64,000 bases of DNA. Origin: an uncultured Eubacteriales bacterium. Lineage in GTDB: Bacteria; Bacillota; Clostridia; Christensenellales; Aristaeellaceae. Location: assembly GCA_900315675.1 (NCBI GenBank), contig OMZY01000003.1:186001-250000 (forward strand), in the 5' to 3' direction. Positions 42,217-49,579 of this stretch are shown here, in pieces; within the stretch, counting starts at the first letter, position 1, and every line of letters begins with the position of its first letter. The position numbers were made by a program, and so were the translations under genes. The notes beneath the pieces were generated by a model. The model was not told where the DNA came from. It did no database searches and saw only the letters and a list, made by a program, of their open reading frames with translations.

Positions 42217-43813
42217 ATATCTGCAAAGCAAAAAAATCTTCTTTATTGAAGAGTGGCATGAAAACAACAGTGGATTGTATTCTGTATCAGTTAAAATTCC
42301 AGGAACCGGGTTCTCGGTAAATGGAAAAGGGATTAACCGGGAATTAGCACTGGCAAGTGCACACGGGGAAATGCAGGAACGTTTATTGAACAAGGCTTTT
42401 TTCCGCATTAATAATGATACATTGTATTGGATGTCAAACTCATGCGAAAAATCGGAGATTCATGTTGAGCTGTTGCTTAAAAAAATCGGAGTATCCGAAT
42501 CAAAGATTGAAAATCTTACAAAACAAATCACCAAGAGCCTTGGAAAGACCAGAGCACTGAAGGATGATGTGTTTATTTCCTTTAGTGGAGATCAGATAAT
42601 AGTTCCGACTAAGGTTTCTGATTTCTTATATGGGACAAACGGAATGTGTGCCGGCAATTCCTATGAAGAAGCATTTACACAAGGCCTTTCCGAGATATTG
42701 GAGAGATATGTTGCAAGGAAGCTCTTTAGCGGAAAAGTATTAACGCCAGATTATAATTATAAAGAACTGGCAAAAGCCGAATACTTTGATATGCTGATCA
42801 ATAAACTTGAAAATATGGGCATATCTGTCTGCGTTAAGGATTTTTCTTTGGGTAAAGAAATCCCGGTACTTGGCGTTATATTTATCAATCAAAACAACCA
42901 GACATATTTTATGAAGATGGGTGCGCATCCGAATCTTAATATCGCATTGGAACGGTGTTTCACGGAATTTGCACAGGGAAGGTCAAATCAACAGATGAGC
43001 CATATGGTTCACATAGAAGACGTTTTTACGAGTGAGCACGATCAGCTACTGCGATATTTTACGGATGGAAACACTTCATTTCCAATTGAGTTGCTGAAGA
43101 ATCATGGTAAGAGTACGCTGAAATCAACAGATGCATCTGATAATAAAGGGTATTTTCAGCAATTAAAGAACCTGATCGAAGCATTGAATTATACGATTTA
43201 TTATCAAGATAATTCTTCAGAAGCCTTTCAGGCCTTCCGGATCATCATTCCGGGAATGAGCGAGATTGCATCACCGGAGGATATTCCCAAGGCACGGGGG
43301 ATGTTTGATGTAAACAAGCATATCAAATCCTTGTTTGAATCAAAATCTGTTTCTGTCAAAGAGCTGAACGCTTTAGCAGCCAGCCTTGAAAAGAGTAATG
43401 GATTAAACAAGGAACTCGGGTTGCATTATCCGGTTATTTCGGTCAAGTTAAATGGCAGACAGCTTCCAAAATTCAAAATGTTTGAATTCTTGAACTTGAT
43501 GTATCTTAGAAAAGGAGAAATTGAAGAATCCTACCACTTTATGATCAATCATATTAAACTCTGCAAACGCGATCCAGTATATCTATGCTTGATGATGATG
43601 GAGAAATTAATCCTGGATAAAAAAGTTTTGTCGCAAGATGTTGATTCGTTCGGGGGATATATTGGGGGAGTTTTTAAAAAGAATGTTCGCGATGCAGCTA
43701 TTAATCTTCTTTTCCATTCGGCGGATTTATTTGAAGTAAAATGGAATGTTGAAAATAATTACTTTTATCAGAATAGAAGGAGTTTATATATAAAGCTGTA
43801 TGGATATCAGTAA
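42161..43813 (+). CDS. YcaO-family peptide backbone-modifying enzyme
   Basis: A 550-residue protein. It starts at the ATG at 42161, 7 nt after AGAAGGAG; a GTG one codon earlier is too close to it. Three ATP/Mg-binding YcaO motifs are visible: ALASAHGEMQERLLN (about 63-77), GLSEILERYVA (about 174-184) and ALERCFTEFAQGR (about 260-272). YcaO proteins activate backbone amides with ATP to form azolines, thioamides, amidines or macroamidines. The usual partners (ThiF-like/C protein, TfuA) are absent in this cluster. The C-terminal half (about 400-550) is helical, tetratricopeptide-like (ALAASLEKSNGLNKELGL ... NLMYLRKGEIEESYHFMINH). It may replace a partner function; the reaction is undetermined. 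Confidence 0.85.
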   Translation: MYQGAKDREPIDTIRISTEYLQSKKIFFIEEWHENNSGLYSVSVKIPGTGFSVNGKGINRELALASAHGEMQERLLNKAFFRINNDTLYWMSNSCEKSEIHVELLLKKIGVSESKIENLTKQITKSLGKTRALKDDVFISFSGDQIIVPTKVSDFLYGTNGMCAGNSYEEAFTQGLSEILERYVARKLFSGKVLTPDYNYKELAKAEYFDMLINKLENMGISVCVKDFSLGKEIPVLGVIFINQNNQTYFMKMGAHPNLNIALERCFTEFAQGRSNQQMSHMVHIEDVFTSEHDQLLRYFTDGNTSFPIELLKNHGKSTLKSTDASDNKGYFQQLKNLIEALNYTIYYQDNSSEAFQAFRIIIPGMSEIASPEDIPKARGMFDVNKHIKSLFESKSVSVKELNALAASLEKSNGLNKELGLHYPVISVKLNGRQLPKFKMFEFLNLMYLRKGEIEESYHFMINHIKLCKRDPVYLCLMMMEKLILDKKVLSQDVDSFGGYIGGVFKKNVRDAAINLLFHSADLFEVKWNVENNYFYQNRRSLYIKLYGYQ

Positions 43814-44729
43814 TCTGGAACAGGTGATAAACCTTCTTGCAGACATGGAGAGCAATAACCCGGATGTTGAAAAACGACTGGCAGAGAGCATTGTAAATAC
43901 CATGTCAATTCCATATTTTCGTATGGAAAGTGATGAACGGATCATTGCTGATATTCTGGGCTTCGAAACCAGAAAGCTTGCAGATGATATCTACAGAGTA
44001 GAGAAAGTATTTGATCCTGGAATGGAAGAAATAGTACCCGGGGATCTTTTGATCGCTCCGCAAAAAATCCAGAAACGCCTGGACATAAAGGATATCCCTG
44101 CACAGGTTAAGCTTTGGGTCTTGAGAATAAGCAGCAGTGATGTTAAGTTATTTGAAAAGAAAGTCGAGGTGAATCTTCTGGCGGAGGAACGAAACGACAT
44201 ATGTAAAAAAGGCATGCAATATCTTAAAGTAGCGGATTTCACCTCGATTGATGAATCGAAAACAAAAATCAATCAAACGCTCATTCTGGACCTGCGGTTG
44301 AATCGAGGTGGTAGAATCGCTGAAATGATGACAGCATATGAGATGATCTTTGGCTCGAAGATGAGGATGTTTCAAAATAAAAAGGACAATTCCTTGAATT
44401 TCCGTGCAGATAGATCAGAACCTTTCAAAACGGTATATTTGATCGTGGACAGAATTACCTGCAGCAGTGCAGAAATATTCGCAGGCATAGCGCAAGAATA
44501 TGTAGATGCGATTCTTGTTGGAACGAAGATGTATGGAAAAGATATGATTTGCAAAAGAAAACAATTCGGAAGCTTTATCCTTCATGTTCCGGAAACAAAG
44601 TTTTATATCGGAAATAGAAGTGTAAAAGAGATCGAACCTGATTATCTGGTTGATAATATTTGTGAATATAATGCTGAAGAGATCTTAGACCTTTGTTACA
44701 GGTTGGATCACAGGGAGGAACAGAAATGA
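43800..44729 (+). CDS. S41-family (C-terminal processing type) peptidase
   Basis: A 309-residue Ser/Lys protease. The N-terminal 150 residues form a helical cap typical of S41 domain starts, with no obvious PDZ domain. LILDLRLNRGGRIAEMM is the conserved LDLRxNxGG segment, VDRITCSSAEIFAGIAQ holds the nucleophile Ser222, and GTKMYGKDMICKR holds the general base Lys247. The 25-residue Ser-Lys distance equals that of tail-specific proteases. No signal peptide, so it works in the cytoplasm, perhaps removing the leader or clearing unmodified precursor. It overlaps the YcaO gene by 14 bp and the ABC gene by 4 bp. The nearest purine-rich site (AGAAGGAG) is 17 nt upstream, unusually far. Confidence 0.85.
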   Translation: MDISNLEQVINLLADMESNNPDVEKRLAESIVNTMSIPYFRMESDERIIADILGFETRKLADDIYRVEKVFDPGMEEIVPGDLLIAPQKIQKRLDIKDIPAQVKLWVLRISSSDVKLFEKKVEVNLLAEERNDICKKGMQYLKVADFTSIDESKTKINQTLILDLRLNRGGRIAEMMTAYEMIFGSKMRMFQNKKDNSLNFRADRSEPFKTVYLIVDRITCSSAEIFAGIAQEYVDAILVGTKMYGKDMICKRKQFGSFILHVPETKFYIGNRSVKEIEPDYLVDNICEYNAEEILDLCYRLDHREEQK

Positions 44730-46282
44730 AAGAGTATAAGAAGTTCTTTGTGTTTATGCTGAGCATTGTGGTGGTATCAAGTCTCCTGAGCCTGATGCCG
44801 CCGATCTGCCTGCAGATCTGGGGGTCATCCGGAGATTCACTGGATGTTAAGCGGATTATCTGGATTATTGCTATTTTACTGATCACGAATGTCGTAAACA
44901 CGATTCTGGTACTCTATCGGGAAAACTACGCGAATAAGTTCAACAAAGAAAATGCCAGATCCTATCTGCGGAATTTCATGAACATGAAATACGACAGGAT
45001 CATCCAGGAAGGACCTTCCAACCTTCTCGAACGGATTATTACGGCGGTTACCGGCATATATGCATATATGACAGGCGGGTATATACAGATCTGGTCGTCG
45101 GTAATCATTGCGGCAGCGGCGATTGCACTCTTAAGTCAGGTCAGTCTGATTATTGCAGCAGCAATGCTTTTGTTCATTCCATTCATCTATTTCGGTTTCA
45201 AACTGATTAATAAGGAGCTTACCAAGCGGTCCATTGAGCTGCAGAAACAAACAGGCCTCGGCTTTCAGGAAATCATGAGTTATATTCAGGAACCGGATTA
45301 CTTCAAGCAGCTGCCGAGTACGGAGCCTGTGATCAAAAAGATGAATCCGGCTTTGGATAAAATCTATGACGCGATGGCAAGGATCAACAAGTTCGCGCAA
45401 ACATCATCGATTGCGCTGTCCAGCCTGGGAACCATTCTGCAGAATGTGATTATGCTGCTTATTGTATATTCTTTCCTGGAGGCTAAAACATCACCTTATC
45501 TTCTGATGATCGCAACCATCATTGTCCCGCTCTATTTTGAAGCGGTACAATCGATCACGCGGGCCAATATTAACAAGAAGGACTATGTCGCGGCGCTGAA
45601 TCTGGAAAAAATGCTGAAGGAAAACGGGGAAGAAACAGGCGGAACCGGGATGGATGCAGTATCGACCCTGACGATTGATGTCAACAAGATCGATCTGACG
45701 GATAAAATTCTTGATTTTGAAGCGCATGCTGAACTGCACAAGGGTGATATCGGACGGATTTACGGAAAGTCCGGTTGCGGGAAAAGTACCTTTGCGAAAG
45801 CCTTGCTGAAATTCCGCCAGATTGACGGGGTGAAGATTAACGGGATCAGCCTGTCGGATATTGATAATAAGGAATTGAGGAAAAACGTTGAATATGTTTC
45901 ACAAAACATTCCGATCATCAAGGGTTCTGTCAGAGATAACCTGTTGTTTGGAAAAGAGTATCTGGGCATTGAAGACGCGCAGCTGCAGAAGATATCACTG
46001 CTGTCTTCTGTGTTAAGCAACAAAACGCTGGATGATGAAATTCTGGAGGGCGGAGCCAATCTTTCGGGCGGTGAAAAGCAAAAGATCGCGATTGTTCGGG
46101 CACTTTTGTCCGACCCGGAGATTTTGATTCTGGATGAGGTGTGCAGCAACATAGACCGTCAGACTTCAGACGAGATCTATGATATGCTTAAGTCAGAGAA
46201 GGAACGACGGATTACGATTATCATCTCGCACGACGATCTTCCGGAAGATTTTGTTAATGTTGATATAACAAAAACCAATTGA
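44726..46282 (+). CDS. ABC exporter with fused membrane and ATPase domains
   Basis: A 518-residue half-transporter, probably working as a homodimer and exporting the mature peptide. The membrane domain (1 to about 300) has six hydrophobic segments, and the ATPase domain follows with GKSGCGKST (Walker A), YVSQNIPIIKGSVRDNL (Q-loop), NLSGGEKQKIAIVRALL (signature), ILILDEVCSNIDRQ (Walker B) and ISHDD (H-loop). It has no N-terminal C39 peptidase domain, so leader removal must be done by another enzyme. The start ATG at 44726 overlaps the peptidase stop by 4 bp. Base composition is closer to the host than the first island genes. Confidence 0.88.
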   Translation: MKEYKKFFVFMLSIVVVSSLLSLMPPICLQIWGSSGDSLDVKRIIWIIAILLITNVVNTILVLYRENYANKFNKENARSYLRNFMNMKYDRIIQEGPSNLLERIITAVTGIYAYMTGGYIQIWSSVIIAAAAIALLSQVSLIIAAAMLLFIPFIYFGFKLINKELTKRSIELQKQTGLGFQEIMSYIQEPDYFKQLPSTEPVIKKMNPALDKIYDAMARINKFAQTSSIALSSLGTILQNVIMLLIVYSFLEAKTSPYLLMIATIIVPLYFEAVQSITRANINKKDYVAALNLEKMLKENGEETGGTGMDAVSTLTIDVNKIDLTDKILDFEAHAELHKGDIGRIYGKSGCGKSTFAKALLKFRQIDGVKINGISLSDIDNKELRKNVEYVSQNIPIIKGSVRDNLLFGKEYLGIEDAQLQKISLLSSVLSNKTLDDEILEGGANLSGGEKQKIAIVRALLSDPEILILDEVCSNIDRQTSDEIYDMLKSEKERRITIIISHDDLPEDFVNVDITKTN

Positions 46283-46294
46283 CAATTAATGGAT

Positions 46295-46326
46295 AAAGGG
46301 CGGTCTCACATGTGAGGCCGCCCTTT
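46295..46326. terminator. Terminator at the end of the RiPP operon (bidirectional)
   Basis: AAAGGGCGGTCTCACA pairs with TGTGAGGCCGCCCTTT, apart from one mismatch, followed by GTTT. It also serves the convergent pmbA gene. Confidence 0.85.
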
Positions 46327-46342
46327 GTTTAAGCCTGGGTAA

Positions 46343-47635
46343 TCAGGCATTTTCCGCGCCGGTGACGGTGGCGCCGCTCAGGCGGGTCACGGCAGGAATC
46401 AGCACATTGTTATACTGGCGGGATTCTTTGGAGAAGCGCATGGTCTTTGCCAGTTCCGGGAAGCTGCCGGAAACGGAGCCGCCGCAGACGGGCGTGACTT
46501 TGCCGTTCTGATGCAGGTAGCCCAGGCGGATTTCGCCGGCGATATCGCCGGTGATGCTGTCCACGTTGAAGTCCGAGAACTCCACAACCTCCAGGAAGTC
46601 GCCGGAGCGCAGAGCCTCCGCGGATTCTGTGCCGCCGGAAACGGTGAAGTTGGAGGCGGAGAAGGAGGAATCCATGCCAAGGTACTGGCTGAACTGGCGG
46701 CCGCCCCAGTAGCTGACGACCTTGCCGTTTTCAACCAGGGCCAGGTCCCGGATGGGCGCGCCTTCGGGGTCGTAGGCCGCATTGCGGGAGGAATTGGGCA
46801 GCGTCCGGACAGCCTTTACCGTCATATTTTCCGGCGCGACCGCGTCGCCGACCTTCCAGTCAGACATGCCGCGGAACACCATGGAAGTGTTTGTCCGGTC
46901 CATGAAGTATTCATACAGCTGCAGGGCAGGATCGGTGGAGAAAACCACGTCCGCTTTCTGCAGCGCCGGGGTGGGTACAGTGACCAGACGGTCCCGGCCG
47001 CAGGTGAGCATTTCGGTCAGGTCACGGGTCAGCTGCTCCCGGTCGCAGGTTCCGGCCTTGAACATCCGGTACAGCTCAATCTCATGGCCGTCCTTCCGGG
47101 CGTTGGTCACCGCTTCCACCATGGAGGAAGGATAGGTAACGGTGACGTCAATGCCTTCACTGTTCAGGAAACGGCGGGTGATTTTGCTGGCGAAGATCTC
47201 ATAGCTGTTCAGGTCTTCCGTTTCGGTTTCCGGAACGGAGGCAAGGGTACGGATGAAATCGCCGCTGATGGCTTCCAGATCGATCTCTTCCGCCTGCTTT
47301 TCCGCTTCGGCCGCACAGGGCTTGTTCAGCGTGTAAGCCGGGTTGCGCACATAGGAAGCGTCGCTGCACAGACCTTCCACGGTGCGGCGCATTTCCGCCT
47401 CGGAGGCGTCCACGGGCACAGCGGCTTCCGCGGAACCGAGGCAGTCCTCAAACTTTTTGAACACCTTGACGTTGAAGGAACGGACATCCTTGGCCCGGTG
47501 CTGGTCCAGGCTGTGGCGGATGAAGTAAAACTCCCAGCCTTTTTCCTCCTGGTCTGTCACTTCCCAGGCGTCCGCTCCGGAGGTTTTCAGTACATTCAGC
47601 AGCGTATCCAGCGCCGCGTTCTTTTTCTCAGCCAT
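46343..47635 (-). CDS. pmbA: PmbA/TldE-like subunit of a TldD-type protease
   Basis: A 430-residue protein starting at MAEKKNAALD. It is a TldD/PmbA-family member without the metal-binding HExxxH, as expected of the TldE subunit. Conserved parts: SSMVEAVTNARKDGHEIELY and, in the C-terminal half, GGTESAEALRSGDFLEVVEF then SDFNVDSITGDIAGEIRLGY. It partners the TldD gene upstream (TAATG junction, 1-bp overlap). The TldD-TldE heterodimer degrades unfolded peptides and, in E. coli, trims the microcin B17 leader. Confidence 0.88.
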   Translation of the reverse strand: MAEKKNAALDTLLNVLKTSGADAWEVTDQEEKGWEFYFIRHSLDQHRAKDVRSFNVKVFKKFEDCLGSAEAAVPVDASEAEMRRTVEGLCSDASYVRNPAYTLNKPCAAEAEKQAEEIDLEAISGDFIRTLASVPETETEDLNSYEIFASKITRRFLNSEGIDVTVTYPSSMVEAVTNARKDGHEIELYRMFKAGTCDREQLTRDLTEMLTCGRDRLVTVPTPALQKADVVFSTDPALQLYEYFMDRTNTSMVFRGMSDWKVGDAVAPENMTVKAVRTLPNSSRNAAYDPEGAPIRDLALVENGKVVSYWGGRQFSQYLGMDSSFSASNFTVSGGTESAEALRSGDFLEVVEFSDFNVDSITGDIAGEIRLGYLHQNGKVTPVCGGSVSGSFPELAKTMRFSKESRQYNNVLIPAVTRLSGATVTGAENA

Positions 47636-49080
47636 TATCCCAGCCTCACTTTCGCTTTCAGATAGGGACCGCCGTCGGCCACCTTGACCCATTCCTTGTG
47701 GCCTTTACCGCAGGCGCCGGCGCCGAAGGACTCCCGGTCCGTGGAAGCCATGGAAACGGAACCCAGCAGGTCCGGCACATAACCGGTCATGACCAGCGGG
47801 GAGACCACCTTGCCGGTCAGCTTGCCGTCGATGATTTCATAGCCCCGGTCCAGAATGCACTGGATGCCCCAGTGCTTGGGATCCTCCATGCCGGACTGGA
47901 AGCCTTCCAGCAGGTAGCCCTTCTTAATGGAAGCAATCATTTCTGCCAGGGTGCTGGTGCCGGAATCAAACATGGTGTTGGTCATGCGGGTATAGACCTT
48001 GTGGGAGAAGCTTTCCCGCTTGCCGTTGCCGGTGGGCTTTACGCCCAGGCGCAGGGCGCTGAGGGCGTCGCAGATGCCGCCGCGCAGGATGCCCTTGTCA
48101 ATTTCCGTGACGTCCCCGGCGGGGGTGCCTTCATCGTCAAAGGCAAAGGAGGTGACGTCGTCAGCACACAGGGCGCCTTCATGCATGGTGACCATATCGG
48201 AGCCGACCCGCTTGCCGATATAATCGGCGCCCAGGGCGCGGCCCTTGACGAACATATCCATTTCCACGCCGTGGCCGAAGGCTTCATGGGCGATGAGGCC
48301 GGAAACCTCCGGGGAGGTGATGACTTCATATTCGCCGGGAACCACGCGCTCCGCGGAAATGAGGTCCTTCGAGATCCGGACAATTTCCGGAATCTTCTCT
48401 TCCATGGCGTCGAACAGTTCCGGGCCTTTCCGTCCGGAGAGGGAGGAATAGCCCATTTCCGTGCGATCCTCCCCGGCAACCAGGGCGGCGCACATTCCTT
48501 CACTGAAGGTGTAGGACTGGCGCAGATCCTGATGCTCCGTCAGGAACATCTTGCACACATGGGTGGAACCGGCGCGGACATGGAAGTCAATGATCTTCAG
48601 GCCCTTCTCCGTTCCGGCTTTCATACCCTTGTCGGAAACGGCGGAGAGTTTGTCCACCAGGGAGGCGATATCTTCCTCCTCCGGCAGGCGGCCGGTTTCC
48701 ATTTCAACGAAGACGGTGCGAGGCTCGTCCGGCAGGATGCCGGTCTCATAGGCCTTGACGCCCGCGGCGTTCAGCAGGCGCAGCTGCGCGTCCAGCTCCG
48801 CGGAGATGGTTTCAAAGGTTTCGGCGGCTCCGGCCGGATCAAAGCCTGTGAAAGCGGATTCGGCATAGAGGCCGTTTTTGTAAACGCGGACAACCGTACC
48901 GCGCTCGGTGGCCAGGGTTTTGCGGGAAACGGACTTGGCCCGCTGGGAAATGGAAACCGTAAATCCGACGGAGTCCGTGGACAGGACGGAGACATAATCA
49001 TACTTCCCGCGAAGCAGGGTGATCAGTTCCTTCAGTCCCGGAGCGATTCCGTTCAGATAAGAAGAAAAAGGTGCTTTCAT
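47635..49080 (-). CDS. tldD: TldD metallopeptidase subunit
   Basis: A 481-residue metallopeptidase subunit. The zinc motif HEAFGHGVEMD (HExxxH) and the family C-terminal part (SVSMASTDRESFGAGACGKG) are present, as is LPDEPRTVFVEMETG. The start at 49080 (MKAPFSSYL) follows AAAAGGAG; a longer frame reads through the promoter region. It forms an operon with pmbA. Base composition is that of the host genome, so it is not part of the AT-rich island, but its protein is the kind of peptidase that matures YcaO-type RiPPs. Confidence 0.9.
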   Translation of the reverse strand: MKAPFSSYLNGIAPGLKELITLLRGKYDYVSVLSTDSVGFTVSISQRAKSVSRKTLATERGTVVRVYKNGLYAESAFTGFDPAGAAETFETISAELDAQLRLLNAAGVKAYETGILPDEPRTVFVEMETGRLPEEEDIASLVDKLSAVSDKGMKAGTEKGLKIIDFHVRAGSTHVCKMFLTEHQDLRQSYTFSEGMCAALVAGEDRTEMGYSSLSGRKGPELFDAMEEKIPEIVRISKDLISAERVVPGEYEVITSPEVSGLIAHEAFGHGVEMDMFVKGRALGADYIGKRVGSDMVTMHEGALCADDVTSFAFDDEGTPAGDVTEIDKGILRGGICDALSALRLGVKPTGNGKRESFSHKVYTRMTNTMFDSGTSTLAEMIASIKKGYLLEGFQSGMEDPKHWGIQCILDRGYEIIDGKLTGKVVSPLVMTGYVPDLLGSVSMASTDRESFGAGACGKGHKEWVKVADGGPYLKAKVRLG

Positions 49081-49357
49081 AAAGGTACTCCTTTTCTCAA
49101 ATATTGCGACAAATGCATTGTACAAAGGGGTCAGCGGGAAGTCAAATTAAAATCAGTTAAAACGTTTGCATCCTGTAGACAGTATACAAAAGACAGTATC
49201 CGGAGGACAGAGAAAGCACAGATCATATAAAAGCGCAGAAGCCGTGCAACTGCTTGCAGCAGAAACTTCAGAGCCTTTGAAAACCTTGATTTTGCAATGG
49301 ATTGCAAAATCCCAATTTATGGTAGTTGTACGCCGGATGAAACACAAGGTGTGCGGA
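49081..49357. other. Intergenic region between tldD and the Opp operon
   Basis: No convincing gene. An open frame of about 80 codons at 49166-49408 has no ribosome-binding site and runs into the promoter of oppA. Nothing else recognised apart from short imperfect repeats (AGACAGTATACAAAAGACAGTAT). Confidence 0.5.
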
Positions 49358-49386
49358 TTGCAATTTATACAACGGTATGTTAGAAT
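49358..49386 (+). promoter_or_regulatory. Promoter of the Opp operon
   Basis: -35 TTGCAA at 49358-49363, 17-bp spacer, -10 TAGAAT at 49381-49386. The predicted leader is about 187 nt. Confidence 0.75.
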
Positions 49387-49392
49387 AATTCC

Positions 49393-49579
49393 ACGATTTT
49401 TGATCTAGAAGGGGAGTCTTGCCTGAGTGGCACCTTATACCACGGTTAAATTTGGGGAGAACCCCGTGCATACAAATTCATAGAGTAGGTTTATACCATT
49501 TTTTCGTGATGTGTCAGGTTATTCATCAGGGGCGAACCCTGATCGATAATATTTCAAAAAAAGAAAGGATAGATCCACA
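49393..49579 (+). promoter_or_regulatory. Long structured leader of the Opp operon
   Basis: Contains a CACGG-[GGGG-AGAA-CCCC]-GTG type stem-loop near 49440-49468 and an ATCAGGG-GCGAA-CCCTGAT hairpin near 49526-49545, just before the ribosome-binding site GAAAGGAT. No known riboswitch class recognised; it could be a regulatory or stability element. Confidence 0.4.

Noticed and set aside
38390-46326. Prophage or integrative element
   Set aside because: No integrase, phage structural, transposase or attachment-site signals seen in or around the AT-rich block.
49166-49408. 80-codon plus-strand frame upstream of oppA
   Set aside because: No ribosome-binding site, and it overlaps the oppA promoter.
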